Below, one piece after another: positions 34,630-44,216 of a stretch of DNA of 64,000 bases (positions are counted from its first letter, which is position 1; every line of letters starts with the position of its first letter). Made by a program: the position numbers and the translations under genes. Below the pieces are notes generated by a model. That model was given only the letters and a program-made list of their open reading frames with translations. It made no database searches and was not told the DNA's origin. Source of the stretch: Natronobacterium gregoryi SP2. GTDB taxonomy: Archaea; Halobacteriota; Halobacteria; Halobacteriales; Natrialbaceae. The stretch covers positions 1,488,001 through 1,552,000 of the forward strand of contig NC_019792.1 of assembly GCF_000230715.2 (NCBI RefSeq), in the 5' to 3' direction.

Positions 34630-36279
34630 TCAGGCTCGTCCGCCGAGGCGTCTGGTGAGCGATCGCACAGACTGCGTGACTTCAGCGGGATGGGGGAGTC
34701 CGAGCCGGTACCGGATTCGATCCTGTCGTTTGAACGGCTCGAACGCCGTCGGCTCGCTCAACTCCCAGACCTCGGCCGGGGCGTAAGAGGAGCTGGCGTG
34801 ACACTCGAGCACGGCGTTTGCTGCACGCCGCCCTGCTTCGTTCGCCGACTCCATCGAGGCCAGATCCGAGTTCGTCCGCACGTAGTCGGCCGCCAGCGTC
34901 AGGTTCGCAACGTCGACATCCGCCGGCGGCCGGTTGCGCAGGGAGCCGACGGTGTTGATCAACAGCGGGGACTGGTTCCCGACGCCCTCCTCTGTCTCGA
35001 CGATCGCCGGATCGAGGAACCAGTCGACGAGCAGGTCGTCCGAGAGCGTCGTTCCGGTCACGTTCAGGTGCGCCTTTAGCTGTGTCCAGATCTCCGTTGT
35101 GATCTCCTCTCGAGTACACTCCCGTGCGGGTTTCCGGTAGACGATCCCGGGGGTCTCCCAGTCGGAGGCGATCACCGAGAGCACGCCCTCGACCGCGTCG
35201 GGGCCACGCTCCCCGACGTCGTACTCGTCGTCGGGCCAGAACTGGCGCTGGGAGATCGACGTCAGCGCCCACGGCGAGTCGGTGTAGACCTGGTGCCCTC
35301 GCGTCAGTTCGACATCCTCGGTCAGGTAGAACTGGATACCGTTCATCCAGGCCGTCTCGAGGCGTTCGATCCGCCCGAGTTCCGGTGCGGCACGGGCGAG
35401 TTCGGGCGTGACGAGCGTCGGGGCGACCTCGACGGGGACTGCGAGGACGTACTCCTCGGCAGAGACCGTCTCTCCGTCGGCCAGCACGACGCCGGTGATT
35501 CGCCGGCCGTCGAACTCGAGTCGTCGCACCGGTGCGTTCGACCGGAGGTCGGTGCCGAGACGCTCGAGGTAGTCGAGCCAGGGAGCGATCCAGGCGACGC
35601 TGGTCGGCGCGTTCAGGACGTGTTCGGTCGGCCGCGTCGGGTCGAGTTGGCCAAACAGCAACTGCAGGTAGATGGTTCCGATTGTCCGGGCGCTGCCAGC
35701 CTGCGGGCGGAGCGCGACCAGCGCCTGCGTGGCGTAGGCGAGCCGGTCGCGAAACTCCGGCGAGCGGTTGTCGGCGTCGATAAAGGACCACCAGGAGATG
35801 TCGTCGAGTTCCTCCTCGCGGCGGGCCTCGCAGGCGGTTAGCAGATACAGCAGGCGCTCGAGCAGGAAGCGAACGTCGTCTGCGGGCAAGTCCTCGGCGA
35901 ACGCCGGTCGGATCGCCTCGAGCCAGCCGCGCAGCGAGTCGGGGGTTCGGGTGTCGGCGATCTGTCCGGGTCCGTCGACGGACGCGATGAGTGTCGCGTC
36001 GGTCTCGACCAGGTTGTCCGCGACGGTGTCGTCACCGTCGGGAATTCGCTCCATCGTGTCGATTACGTGGCGGTAGAACGCTGGGAAGAACCGAAAGCCG
36101 TGTTCGCCGTGCAGCGGCGGGGTTTCCGTCTCCGGTGTGGCGGGCATCGACCGGGCTTTGCCGCCGAAGCGGTCGTTGGCCTCGAGGACGGTCACGTCGA
36201 AGCCACGTTCGGCGAGTTCGTGCGCTGCGGTGAGCCCGCCGATTCCACCGCCGACCACGGCAACGTCGGTGTCGACCAT
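34630..36279 (-). CDS. FAD-dependent oxidoreductase (phytoene-desaturase-like)
   Basis: A protein of about 549 residues from the ATG at 36279; an in-frame ATG at 36306 would add nine residues. It opens with the FAD Rossmann motif [20 protein letters not shown] and RFGGKARSM. The fold is that of amine-oxidase/carotenoid-desaturase relatives: a middle helix-rich domain and the C-terminal FAD segment [20 protein letters not shown]. Haloarchaea use related enzymes for carotenoid and isoprenoid dehydrogenation, but substrate is not decidable here. It is divergent from thpR. Confidence 0.82.
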   Translation of the reverse strand: MVDTDVAVVGGGIGGLTAAHELAERGFDVTVLEANDRFGGKARSMPATPETETPPLHGEHGFRFFPAFYRHVIDTMERIPDGDDTVADNLVETDATLIASVDGPGQIADTRTPDSLRGWLEAIRPAFAEDLPADDVRFLLERLLYLLTACEARREEELDDISWWSFIDADNRSPEFRDRLAYATQALVALRPQAGSARTIGTIYLQLLFGQLDPTRPTEHVLNAPTSVAWIAPWLDYLERLGTDLRSNAPVRRLEFDGRRITGVVLADGETVSAEEYVLAVPVEVAPTLVTPELARAAPELGRIERLETAWMNGIQFYLTEDVELTRGHQVYTDSPWALTSISQRQFWPDDEYDVGERGPDAVEGVLSVIASDWETPGIVYRKPARECTREEITTEIWTQLKAHLNVTGTTLSDDLLVDWFLDPAIVETEEGVGNQSPLLINTVGSLRNRPPADVDVANLTLAADYVRTNSDLASMESANEAGRRAANAVLECHASSSYAPAEVWELSEPTAFEPFKRQDRIRYRLGLPHPAEVTQSVRSLTRRLGGRA

Positions 36280-36371
36280 TAGCATAGCCAGGCGCTTGCT
36301 CGACATAATAGGTGCCCCTAACGACGTACGAGACCGGTATCGTTGAGTGGCCCGCTCACGAACCGTCGTTT

Positions 36372-36929
36372 ATGCGACTGTTCGTCAGCGTTGACCTTCC
36401 CGACGACCTCGCTGAGCAGGTCGCCGACCTCCAGGAAGTGTTCTCGGAGGCAAGCGGTCTCGACTTCACCAACCCCGAACAGGCCCACGTCACGCTGAAG
36501 TTCCTCGGCGAGGTGGACGAGGAGCGACTCCCCACCCTCGAGTCGACACTCGAGGCCGCCGTCGAAGACGCCGATGTCTCGCCGTTTACCGTACGCTTTG
36601 GCGGCCTGGGAGTGTTTCCGGACCTCGAGTACATCAGCGTCCTCTGGCTCGGGACCGAGACCGGCGGCGACGAGTTGACGACACTCCACGAAGCGATCGA
36701 GGAGCAAACGACCGCGATGGAATTCGACGCCGAAGCTCACGACTTTACACCACACGTCACTCTCGCGCGGATGAACCACGCCGGCGGGAAAGAACTCGTC
36801 CAGGACCGCGTTCGAGAGCGAGACCCGACCGTCGGAGAGACGACTGTCGACGAGGTGCGACTGACCGAGAGCACGTTGACGGACGAGGGACCGGTGTACT
36901 CGACGGTCGAACGGTTCCCGCTCGAGTAG
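36372..36929 (+). CDS. thpR: RNA 2',3'-cyclic phosphodiesterase (2H superfamily)
   Basis: A 185-residue enzyme with two HxTx catalytic motifs: HVTLKFLG near 40 and HVTLARM near 131. These are the paired histidines of the 2H family, which opens 2',3'-cyclic phosphates at RNA ends. [17 protein letters not shown] is the typical start. The ATG at 36372 is chosen because it opens the first strand; the frame continues upstream without sense. Confidence 0.93.
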   Translation: MRLFVSVDLPDDLAEQVADLQEVFSEASGLDFTNPEQAHVTLKFLGEVDEERLPTLESTLEAAVEDADVSPFTVRFGGLGVFPDLEYISVLWLGTETGGDELTTLHEAIEEQTTAMEFDAEAHDFTPHVTLARMNHAGGKELVQDRVRERDPTVGETTVDEVRLTESTLTDEGPVYSTVERFPLE

Positions 36930-36982
36930 TCGGGCCTCAGATGGACAAGATTTTAAGCCACCGTGGGCTACGTCCGGCTACT

Positions 36983-37135
36983 ATGGGTAAGAAATCGAAG
37001 GGCAAGAAGAAGCGTCTTGCCAAACTCGAGAACCAGAACAGCCGCGTTCCGGCCTGGGTCATGATGAAGACGGATATGGAAGTCACCCGGAACCCGAAGC
37101 GACGCAACTGGCGACGCAGCGACACTGACGAGTAA
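36983..37135 (+). CDS. rpl39e: 50S ribosomal protein L39e
   Basis: A 50-residue, very basic protein starting [16 protein letters not shown], with [20 protein letters not shown], the fingerprint of L39e that lines the exit tunnel. A TATA-like TTTTAAG at 36951-36957 is 26-32 bases before the ATG, suggesting a leaderless transcript and the promoter of the whole cluster. The stop is two bases before rpl31e. Confidence 0.97.
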   Translation: MGKKSKGKKKRLAKLENQNSRVPAWVMMKTDMEVTRNPKRRNWRRSDTDE

Positions 37136-37137
37136 CT

Positions 37138-37416
37138 ATGAGTGCAAGCGACTTCGAGGAACGCGTCGTCACCGTTCCGCTGCGCGATGTCAAGAAAGGG
37201 GCCAACCACGAGGCCGCGGACCTCGCGATGCGACTCGTCCGCGAACACCTCGCGAAACACTTCGCGGTCGACGAGGACGCCATTCGCCTCGATCCGTCGA
37301 TCAACGAGACGATCTGGTCGAACGGCCGATCCAATCCACCACGGAAACTCCGCGTCCGCGCGGCCCGCTTCGAGGAAGAAGGTGAGGCCGTCGTCGAGGC
37401 CGAGGTCGCCGATTAA
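37138..37416 (+). CDS. rpl31e: 50S ribosomal protein L31e
   Basis: A 92-residue protein starting [17 protein letters not shown], with the archaeal L31e core [17 protein letters not shown]. It sits on the large-subunit surface near the exit. It is the second gene of the L39e-L31e-aIF6 group, two bases after rpl39e. Confidence 0.97.
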   Translation: MSASDFEERVVTVPLRDVKKGANHEAADLAMRLVREHLAKHFAVDEDAIRLDPSINETIWSNGRSNPPRKLRVRAARFEEEGEAVVEAEVAD

Positions 37417-37418
37417 AC

Positions 37419-38084
37419 TTGCAACGTCTCGCCTTCGCCGGGTCGGCCTACGTCGGCGTCTTCGCCCGCGCGACCGACTCGTGCGTGCTCGTTCGCCGTG
37501 ACGTCGACGAAGACATCGTCGCCGACCTGACCGACGAACTGGAGGTGCCGGCCGTCGAGACGACGGTCGGTGGCTCCTCGACGGTCGGTGCGTTAGCGAC
37601 GGGTAACGAGAACGGCCTTCTCGTCAGTTCTCGCGTCCTCGAGTACGAACGCGAGCGACTCGAGGAGGCAGTCGACCTCCCCGTCGCGGAACTGCCAGGT
37701 AGCATCAACGCCGCCGGCAACGTCGTCCTCGCGAACGACTACGGGGCCTACGTCCATCCGGACCTCTCCCGGAAGGCGATCCAGATCGTCAAGGACACAC
37801 TCGACGTGCCGGTCGAACGCGGCGACCTCGCAGGCGTCCGCACTGTCGGCACCGCCGCGGTCGCGACCAACGCCGGGGTGCTCTGTCACCCCAAGGCGAC
37901 CGACGAAGAGTTAGACGTTCTAGAGGACGTCCTTGACGTCCGGGCCGACGTCGGCACCGTCAACTACGGCGCGCCACTCGTCGGGTCGGGGCTGGTCGCC
38001 AACGAGGCCGGTTACGTCGTCGGCGAAGACACGACTGGACCGGAACTAGGCCGGATCGAGGACGCGCTGGGTTACCTCGAGTGA
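37419..38084 (+). CDS. eif6: Translation initiation factor aIF6
   Basis: A 221-residue pentein-fold factor that keeps the large ribosomal subunit from joining too early. The fold repeats as [57 protein letters not shown] and [20 protein letters not shown]. The frame opens with TTG at 37419, two bases after the L31e stop; no ATG precedes it in frame with sense. In haloarchaea rplX, pfdA and ftsY usually follow directly; here they are 3 kb further on. Confidence 0.96.
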   Translation: MQRLAFAGSAYVGVFARATDSCVLVRRDVDEDIVADLTDELEVPAVETTVGGSSTVGALATGNENGLLVSSRVLEYERERLEEAVDLPVAELPGSINAAGNVVLANDYGAYVHPDLSRKAIQIVKDTLDVPVERGDLAGVRTVGTAAVATNAGVLCHPKATDEELDVLEDVLDVRADVGTVNYGAPLVGSGLVANEAGYVVGEDTTGPELGRIEDALGYLE

Positions 38085-38274
38085 CGCGGCTGTTTGGCCG
38101 CATCCGTCTTTCTACCGGCTCTTTCACCCCTTCTGTGTCAGCAGCAGTTGCCTCCTGCAGATCGACGTCTCGAGGAGGGACCGGCGGGGAGAGTCGATCG
38201 CAATCGAGGGCGGACGGTTGGACGAACTGTTCCGAAATCGGAACGCTTGAGATTGCCTGCTGGGAAGAGCGGCT

Positions 38275-39435
38275 GTGAGCCGCGCTCGTCTCTTCGCCTC
38301 GCTGTGTGGTCTGGTCTTTCTCCTCAATCTCGCCAGAATCATCTTCGCGCCGCTGCTGGACGTGATTATCGTAGAGTTTTCGATCGGTGAGGCGGCCGCG
38401 GGGCTGCTCGTGACGCTGGCGTGGGTCGGCAGTGCCTCGCCCCGATTGCCGACGGGCTGGCTCCTGACGAAGGTGCCGCGTCACTACGTCGTCATCGGCT
38501 CTGGCGCGATTTTGGCCGTCGCAGCCGCATTCGCCGCGACGGCGGCGACCGTCGAACACCTCATGGTCGGAGCCTTCCTGATGGGGATCGCTTCCGGCGT
38601 TTACTTCGTCTCGGCGAACCCGTTTCTCAGCGAACTCTACCCCGAACGGATCGGACACGTCATGGGCGTTCACGGGGCCGCAAACCAGGTCGCCGCCGTG
38701 CTCGCAGCGCCGCTTGTCGCCGTGACGGTCGTCGTCGACTGGCGACTGTCACTGTGGCTGATCGCCATCGGTGCCGCGCTCGTGACGGTCTACACGGGAC
38801 TCGCTGCGAAACGGACCAAGTTGCCTCGAGCGGGCGCAGAAGACAAGAACTTCCTCGCTGGCGCACTCTCGGAGTGGCGCATCATCGTCACTGCGCTGGC
38901 GCTCGTTGGCCTCGCCTCGTTCGTCTGGCAGGGCGTGTTCAACTTCTACGAACTGTACATGCTCGAGTCGAAGCGGCTCTCGTCGGAAGAGGCGAGTATG
39001 ATGCTCACCATCGTCTTCGCTGCGGGCATTCCCGCCTTCTACTTCGGGGGCGACCTCGCCGACAGGCTCCCGCACGTCCGCTACCTGCTTGGTATCGTCG
39101 GCTCGTTCTCGGTGAGCCTGCTCGTGTTGACCGCGGTCGACGGGGTCCTCGGGCTGATCGTCCTCTCGGCCGTCGTCGGTTTCGTCATCCACGCGCTGTT
39201 TCCCGCAACCGACACGTTCTTGCTGGATACACTCCCCGACGCGACGCGTGGCAGTGCCTACGCCGTGTTCAGTTCCGTGTGGATGCTCACGCAGTCGCTT
39301 GGCTCGTTCGTACTCGGACTCTTCGTCGAAGCCGGCTACAGTTACGACCTGGTGTTTCGCACCGGTGCCATCGTCCTCGCCGCAGTGGTCGTCGTCCTCT
39401 TGCTTCTCGAGCGAACGGACCGACTCCCGATCTGA
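38275..39435 (+). CDS. MFS transporter
   Basis: A 386-residue protein starting with GTG. About twelve hydrophobic segments are visible, with a basic loop in the middle (AAKRTKLPRAGAEDK). The first cytoplasmic loop has WVGSASPRLPTGWLLTKVPR, an MFS motif-A-like signature, and segment 5 has GAANQVAAVLAAPLVA. A possible 12-helix drug or metabolite exporter; substrate cannot be told. It interrupts the ribosomal/secretory cluster. Confidence 0.85.
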   Translation: MSRARLFASLCGLVFLLNLARIIFAPLLDVIIVEFSIGEAAAGLLVTLAWVGSASPRLPTGWLLTKVPRHYVVIGSGAILAVAAAFAATAATVEHLMVGAFLMGIASGVYFVSANPFLSELYPERIGHVMGVHGAANQVAAVLAAPLVAVTVVVDWRLSLWLIAIGAALVTVYTGLAAKRTKLPRAGAEDKNFLAGALSEWRIIVTALALVGLASFVWQGVFNFYELYMLESKRLSSEEASMMLTIVFAAGIPAFYFGGDLADRLPHVRYLLGIVGSFSVSLLVLTAVDGVLGLIVLSAVVGFVIHALFPATDTFLLDTLPDATRGSAYAVFSSVWMLTQSLGSFVLGLFVEAGYSYDLVFRTGAIVLAAVVVVLLLLERTDRLPI

Positions 39436-39437
39436 CA

Positions 39438-39710
39438 CTATCGAATGCTGAACTGATCGGACTCTCCCTCGGCAAGTGTCGCTTTCTCTCGCAGTTTTAC
39501 GATCCGCCCCGTCGAGGTCGACTCGATGTCGGCCGCGGCGTCGACGTGCTCGAGAGTACCGAGCAACTGCGCTCGTGGAGGGTTCTGGGCCGCGCCGCAG
39601 TCGTAGATGGTGAGGAGGCCACGGTCGCTGTCCTCGCGGTCGTAGACGACGACGTGGGCGTGGTTCGGAAGCCGCCACTCGTCGTCGCCGGTGGGTGGAA
39701 GGTGGTTCAT
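39438..39710 (-). CDS. Small conserved-looking protein, function unknown
   Basis: A 90-residue protein starting MNHLPPTGDDEWRLPNHAHV. The pattern of WRLPNHAHVVVYDREDSDRG, IYDCGAA, a second strand pair and an acidic end looks like a small alpha/beta domain. It converges with the MFS gene and is next to the ASCH-like gene on the same strand (13 bases apart), so the two are likely one unit. Confidence 0.65.
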   Translation of the reverse strand: MNHLPPTGDDEWRLPNHAHVVVYDREDSDRGLLTIYDCGAAQNPPRAQLLGTLEHVDAAADIESTSTGRIVKLREKATLAEGESDQFSIR

Positions 39711-39723
39711 ACCCGAAGTCCGC

Positions 39724-40035
39724 TCACTGCGGTTCGAACCGATGGAGTACGACTTCGCTGTCGTCGTTCCACTCGAACTCGTCGTGAGAGCGCTCGAGCA
39801 GTCGGCGGTACCCCTCGAGGTCGTCCATCCCCTCGGCCTGAGCGTCTTCGTCGGTGAGATCGCCGAGGGTTCGCTCGGCCACCTCTCGCACTTCGAAGGT
39901 GGTGTCCTCGATGGTGAACGTGTCGCCCTCGTCGGCGTACTGGTGCCCACGGTGGATCTGGGTGACCTCGCCCTCGAGGGCCTGCTGTTTCGTGCGGTCG
40001 TTCGGCAGGAGTTCGCCGGGTTCGATGTCGGCCAT
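39724..40035 (-). CDS. ASCH/PUA-like small protein, copy 2
   Basis: A 103-residue protein starting MADIEPGELLPN. It has the same length and motif order as the protein at 6828-7139 (GEVTQIHRG, DTFTIEDTTFEV, LGDLTDEDAQAEG, HRFEP). Small ASCH-like domains bind RNA in other organisms. The same-strand gene downstream is a short unknown protein. It lies inside the 3-kb insertion in the ribosomal cluster. Confidence 0.75.
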   Translation of the reverse strand: MADIEPGELLPNDRTKQQALEGEVTQIHRGHQYADEGDTFTIEDTTFEVREVAERTLGDLTDEDAQAEGMDDLEGYRRLLERSHDEFEWNDDSEVVLHRFEPQ

Positions 40036-40133
40036 AGTCTGTGGTCGGACGCCGGGAGCAAAACCGTTTGGTCCGGACCCAAACGACGAACCGGTCGGCA
40101 AGACTTATGACACGTGGCAAATAGGTCTCGGGT

Positions 40134-41084
40134 ATGGTCTTTCAATCCGCGATCGCTCGACTCCGGACCGGATTCGCGATCGCGAAAGCATCGTTCGGCG
40201 TTCTCCGCCGCGAGAAGTGGTTGCTCGCGTTCCCGATCCTGTACGGTTTCGCTGTGATCGTCGGCCTCGTCGGCTTGCTTGCCGGACTCGTGGTCGTCGT
40301 CTTCGGCTCCGCGATCGGCGTCGCTGCTCTCGAGAGCGTCGCCGTCGACGTCGGCGGCAGCGAAACCGTCACAGCGGTGCTCGGACTCGTCGGCTCCTTT
40401 CTCTTTCTGTTCGCTGCGACCGCGGTTGCGACGTTTTTCAGTGCCGCACTCGTTCACTCGGTGGGGAAGTTGTTCGCCGGCGAGCCGACCGGCGTGCGTG
40501 ACGGGCTGGCCGGTGCCTGGGAGTCGAAGCGGACGATCTTCGCGTGGGGCTTCGTCGGGGCCGCCGTCGGAATGGTGTTTCGTGCCCTCGAGAGCCAGGA
40601 GGGGAAACTCGCCGCGACCGTCAGAGCGATCGCCGGCTTCGCCTGGTTCGCGATGACGTTTTTCATCGTCCCAGTGATCGTCTTCCGGGATAGCGGCGTC
40701 CGCGAGTCGATGCACGACAGCGTCACCCTGTTCCGTGAGACGTGGGGCGAGGTCGGCGGGATCAGCCTCGGAATCGGCCTCGTCACGATAGCAGCCGCGA
40801 TCCCGGTTCTCGGTCTCGGGATCGGCGCGCCCGTGTTCTTGCTCGAAACGCCCGGCACAGTGCTCCCGTACACGATCGGCCCGACCGTCGCGTTGCTGGT
40901 CGGCATCGCGCTCGTCCACAACGCTGCGACTGCGATCGCAAAGACCGCGCTGTATCGATACGCCGATGCCGGCGAGCTACCACCGGCGTTTGACGGCATC
41001 GATCCCGACGACCTCGTGCGGTCCAGACGCCGCTCTCGAGCGACGATGGGCGGAGGGCAGGGCAGCCAGCCGGGGAAGATATAG
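40134..41084 (+). CDS. DUF6159-like multi-pass membrane protein
   Basis: A 316-residue protein. The basic start MVFQSAIARLRTGF is followed by about six hydrophobic segments (near 32-60, 78-100, 132-150, 160-180, 205-232 and 240-265). The loop motif AWESKRTIFAWGFVGAAVGM and FFIVPVIVFRDSGVRESM resembles the DUF6159 type of archaeal membrane protein. Function unknown. It lies in the insertion in the ribosomal/secretory cluster. Confidence 0.72.
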   Translation: MVFQSAIARLRTGFAIAKASFGVLRREKWLLAFPILYGFAVIVGLVGLLAGLVVVVFGSAIGVAALESVAVDVGGSETVTAVLGLVGSFLFLFAATAVATFFSAALVHSVGKLFAGEPTGVRDGLAGAWESKRTIFAWGFVGAAVGMVFRALESQEGKLAATVRAIAGFAWFAMTFFIVPVIVFRDSGVRESMHDSVTLFRETWGEVGGISLGIGLVTIAAAIPVLGLGIGAPVFLLETPGTVLPYTIGPTVALLVGIALVHNAATAIAKTALYRYADAGELPPAFDGIDPDDLVRSRRRSRATMGGGQGSQPGKI

Positions 41085-41158
41085 CCCGACCCGCAAGCGC
41101 GGTCCCGGTCTCCCGACGGAAGGGAAGATTCTTCCGACTGCCCGCCGGATGGATAGCC

Positions 41159-41332
41159 ATGAGCCAATTTACGGTGACCGGTCAGTTCAAGACCCGCGAC
41201 GGCCACGCGGAGTTCGAGAAGACGATCGACGCCGAAAACGAGAACGTCGCCCGCGAGCACATCCTCTCGCAACTCGGGAGCCAGCACGGACTCAAACGCA
41301 CCGAGATCGATCTCGAGGAGGTCGGCCAATGA
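41159..41332 (+). CDS. rplX: 50S ribosomal protein LX (L18a/L20a)
   Basis: A 57-residue protein starting MSQFTVTGQFKTRDGHAEF and ending KRTEIDLEEVGQ, a full match to the small archaeal LX domain. It binds the large subunit near the exit. Its TGA overlaps the prefoldin start as ATGA at 41329-41332, so they are translated together. Confidence 0.95.
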   Translation: MSQFTVTGQFKTRDGHAEFEKTIDAENENVAREHILSQLGSQHGLKRTEIDLEEVGQ

Positions 41333-41784
41333 GCCAGCAGCAACTCCAGCAGCTCTCGCAAGAACTCCAGGAGATCCAACAGCAGATCGAGGCCCTCGAA
41401 ACCAGCGTCGAGGAGATTCAACAGGAGAAAGTCGAAGTCGACGAGGCAATCGAAGCTCTGGGCACCCTCGAGTCGGGTTCGACGGTGCAGATGCCGATCG
41501 GCGGTGGCGCGTACCTCCGGGCCACGATCGAGGATATCGACGAAGCGATCGTCGAACTCGGTGCCGACTACGCCGCCGAGTTCGAAGAAGACGACGCCGT
41601 TTCCGCCCTCGAGAACAAGAAAGAACACCTCGACGACCAGATCTCAGAAGTCAACGAGGAAATCGCCGAACTCGAAAGCGAAAGCGAGAAACTCGAACAG
41701 CAGGCCCAGCAGCTCCAACAGCAGACGATGCAACAGCAGATGCAGCAGATGGGGCAGGGCCAAGGCCAGGAACCGGACGAATAA
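41329..41784 (+). CDS. pfdA: Prefoldin subunit alpha
   Basis: A 151-residue protein that forms the six-armed chaperone jellyfish with prefoldin beta. Long N- and C-terminal coiled coils are visible (QLSQELQEIQQQIEALETSV and ELESESEKLEQQAQQLQQ), joined by the beta hairpin region GSTVQMPIGGGAYLRATIED. The Gln-rich tail may extend the arm. It follows rplX by overlap and precedes ftsY by 67 bases. Confidence 0.95.
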   Translation: MSQQQLQQLSQELQEIQQQIEALETSVEEIQQEKVEVDEAIEALGTLESGSTVQMPIGGGAYLRATIEDIDEAIVELGADYAAEFEEDDAVSALENKKEHLDDQISEVNEEIAELESESEKLEQQAQQLQQQTMQQQMQQMGQGQGQEPDE

Positions 41785-41851
41785 GCCCCACTCGCAGCGA
41801 CGACGTCGACCACTTTCGTCACGCTAGTAACCGCGATCCACACCACGAGTC

Positions 41852-43024
41852 ATGTTCGACAACCTGAAAGACAAGCTCGGGAGCTTCCGCAAGGACGCCG
41901 AAGAAGCCGCCGAAGAGAACGTCGAAGAAGTCGACGAAGAGTCAGCCGAAACGGACGAGCCGTCCGAGACAGCAGACGGGGCTGGTGTGGAAGAGACGGG
42001 AGTCAACACCGCAACCGGCGTCGAGGCCGCCGGTACGGGTGCCGAACTCGAGTCGGAGTCGGCAAAGACACCGGAGCCGGACGAAAAACCGGAAGCGGTC
42101 GACGCGACGACCGATATCGGCGACGACGATCCCGGCTTCGGCCACAAGGCCAAATCCCTCGTGACGGGTAAGTTCGTCATCGAGGAGGAGGAACTGGAGG
42201 ACTCTCTGCACGAACTCGAGATGGCGTTGCTCTCGAGTGACGTCGAAATGAGCGTTGCCGACGAGATTCTCGAGAACATCCGGGAAGAACTGGTCGGCGA
42301 AACGCGGACGTTCACGACCTCGACAGGAGAGGTCGTCGAAGAGGCTCTGCAAGAGGCGATCCGGGACGTGATTAGCGTCGGCCAGTTCGACTTCGACGAG
42401 CGGGTTGCCGTCGAGGACAAGCCCGTCACCATCGTCTTCACCGGCGTCAATGGCGTCGGCAAGACCACCTCGATCGCGAAGATGAGCCGGTACTTCGAAC
42501 AACGGGGCTTCTCGGCAGTGATGGCAAACGGCGACACCTACCGCGCCGGGGCCAACGAACAGATCCAGGAACACGCCGACGCCCTGGACACGAAGTGCAT
42601 CAGTCACGAGCAGGGCGGCGACCCTGCCGCTGTGCTCTACGACGCCGTCGAGTACGCCGAGGCCAACGACGTCGACGTCGTCCTCGGCGACACCGCCGGT
42701 CGCCTGCACACCGACGAAGGGCTGATGGATCAACTCGAGAAGATCGACCGGGTCGTCGGTCCCGACCTGACGCTGTTCGTCGACGAGGCGGTGGCGGGCC
42801 AGGACGCCGTGAACCGCGCCCGCGAGTTCAACGACGCCGCCGAGATCGACGGCGCGATCCTGACGAAAGCCGACGCCGACTCTAACGGCGGTGCAGCGAT
42901 CTCGGTCGCTCACGTCACCGGCAAACCGATCCTGTTTCTCGGCGTCGGCCAGGGCTACGACCACCTAGAGCGGTTCGACCCCGACGAGATGGTCGAACGA
43001 CTGCTTGAGTCCGACGAAGAGTAG
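41852..43024 (+). CDS. ftsY: Signal recognition particle receptor FtsY
   Basis: A 390-residue SRP GTPase that docks ribosome-SRP at the membrane. A long acidic A-domain (residues 10-80) is followed by the N domain and then the G domain with G1 GVNGVGKTTSIAKM, insertion DTYRAGANEQ, G3 DTAGRLHTD and G4 TKADADSNGG. It works with SRP54 (53353-54744). Its TAG stop is directly followed by the hairpin element at 43025. Confidence 0.97.
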   Translation: MFDNLKDKLGSFRKDAEEAAEENVEEVDEESAETDEPSETADGAGVEETGVNTATGVEAAGTGAELESESAKTPEPDEKPEAVDATTDIGDDDPGFGHKAKSLVTGKFVIEEEELEDSLHELEMALLSSDVEMSVADEILENIREELVGETRTFTTSTGEVVEEALQEAIRDVISVGQFDFDERVAVEDKPVTIVFTGVNGVGKTTSIAKMSRYFEQRGFSAVMANGDTYRAGANEQIQEHADALDTKCISHEQGGDPAAVLYDAVEYAEANDVDVVLGDTAGRLHTDEGLMDQLEKIDRVVGPDLTLFVDEAVAGQDAVNRAREFNDAAEIDGAILTKADADSNGGAAISVAHVTGKPILFLGVGQGYDHLERFDPDEMVERLLESDEE

Positions 43025-43101
43025 TACGGGTTGTTGTAACTGGTTCCGGTGTAACCGCTTCGGGTTGCGGTTGGGTCGAAAATGGCGTGCCGGAAACCGT
43101 A
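43025..43101. repeat. Dispersed hairpin element, copy 4 (77 bp)
   Basis: Opens TACGGGTTGTTGTAACTGG right after the ftsY stop and ends GCCGGAAACCGTA. Three bases shorter than the intact form, and the flanking triplets (TAG, TCG) match only in part, so it is an older copy. Confidence 0.75.
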
Positions 43102-43255
43102 TCGAGCAGTGTCGAGGTGTTCCGGCCAGTCGAGTCGCGCCAGACATCTCGCTTTTTGCGTCGATCGATCCCCAAACTCGAGCGACAGCCGTCGGGACGG
43201 TCGAGTGCCACGGCCGTTAGGGCGTGCTGTCGGCGTCGGACATCGCCTGACTGAG

Positions 43256-43352
43256 AGGGATTATCGTAGGAGTTCATAGTTTTTCCGTGACGAACCACGA
43301 CACAGCGTCGAAGGACGGGCTTCGAAACCTCCGATTGGCTACGATAATCCCT
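43256..43352. repeat. 97-bp inverted-repeat element
   Basis: Ends are the perfect 14-bp inverted repeats AGGGATTATCGTAG (43256-43269) and its complement (43339-43352). The centre is unrelated. It could be another miniature element; a copy elsewhere was not seen in this window. Confidence 0.45.
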
Positions 43353-43356
43353 ATGA

Positions 43357-43436
43357 GACGGACTGCGGTACCGATGTCCCGGCGCAACCGAAAGGGGGCT
43401 CGCGGTCGCGCCGGAACTGACTGACAGCAAACCGTC
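43357..43436. repeat. Dispersed hairpin element, copy 5 (80 bp)
   Basis: Starts GACGGACTGCGGTACCGATG and ends CTGACAGCAAACCGTC, with the GCTCGCGGTCGCGCCGG core. Flanking direct repeat TGA at 43354-43356 and 43437-43439. It lies four bases from the end of the 97-bp element, upstream of thiE. Confidence 0.85.
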
Positions 43437-43550
43437 TGAGTCGATCGCGGTCGGTGGCAGGTAACGTCCACTTCGGCGAAAGCGGGTAAAGCCTCCGTCT
43501 GGGGCCGAAACGACCGAAGTCGCTTAGTGGCCGGCGGTACCAGCCCGAGT

Positions 43551-44216
43551 ATGAACCCGTCGAACTGGGAAACCTATCTCGTCACGCAGGAATCGGTCTC
43601 GAGCGGACGCCCGACGCTCGAAATCGTCGCGGACGCGATCGCTGGCGGGGTCGATGTCGTCCAGCTCCGCGAGAAAGAGACCGACGCGCGGCGGCGGTAC
43701 GAACTCGGGCTCGAATTGCGCGAGCTGACCGCGGAGGCGGGTGTCGACCTGATCGTCAACGATCGCGTCGATGTCGCACGGGCGATCGACGCCGATGGAG
43801 TCCACGTCGGCCAGTCGGATCTGCCGGTCTCGGTCGCACGCGACCTGCTCGGTCCAGACACGATCGTCGGCTGTTCGACTTCGACGGTCGAGCAAGCCCG
43901 GGAGGCGGCAGCCGACAGCGCGGACTACCTCGGCGTCGGCACGATCTACGGGACGACCTCGAAAGATGTCGCCGAGGAGAAAGACGGCGTTGGTCCCGAG
44001 CGAGTCGCGGAGATTACCGACGCGGTCTCGATCCCGGTCGTCGGAATCGGCGGCGTCACCGCAGAAAACGCGGCCTCGGTCGTCGAAGCGGGCGCGTCGG
44101 GTGTCGCCGTCATCTCCGAGATCACGACCGCAGAGGACCCACAGACTGCAACCGAGACACTCGTGGAGGCCGTCGAAACGACGAAGGCAGTCGATGACGA
44201 AGGGAGTGAAGAATGA
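43551..44216 (+). CDS. thiE: Thiamine-phosphate synthase
   Basis: A 221-residue TIM-barrel enzyme that joins HMP-pyrophosphate to the thiazole phosphate. Family motifs are VDVVQLREKE, VDLIVNDRVDVARAIDADGV, GVGTIYGTTSK and VVGIGGVTAENAASV. MNPSNWETYLVTQ at 43551 is the start. Its end overlaps thiM by ATGA at 44213-44216, so they form an operon. Confidence 0.96.
   Translation: MNPSNWETYLVTQESVSSGRPTLEIVADAIAGGVDVVQLREKETDARRRYELGLELRELTAEAGVDLIVNDRVDVARAIDADGVHVGQSDLPVSVARDLLGPDTIVGCSTSTVEQAREAAADSADYLGVGTIYGTTSKDVAEEKDGVGPERVAEITDAVSIPVVGIGGVTAENAASVVEAGASGVAVISEITTAEDPQTATETLVEAVETTKAVDDEGSEE

Noticed and set aside
43437-43550. A thiamine riboswitch upstream of thiE
   Set aside because: The conserved CTGAGA and matching pairing segments of a TPP riboswitch are not present in a plausible layout.
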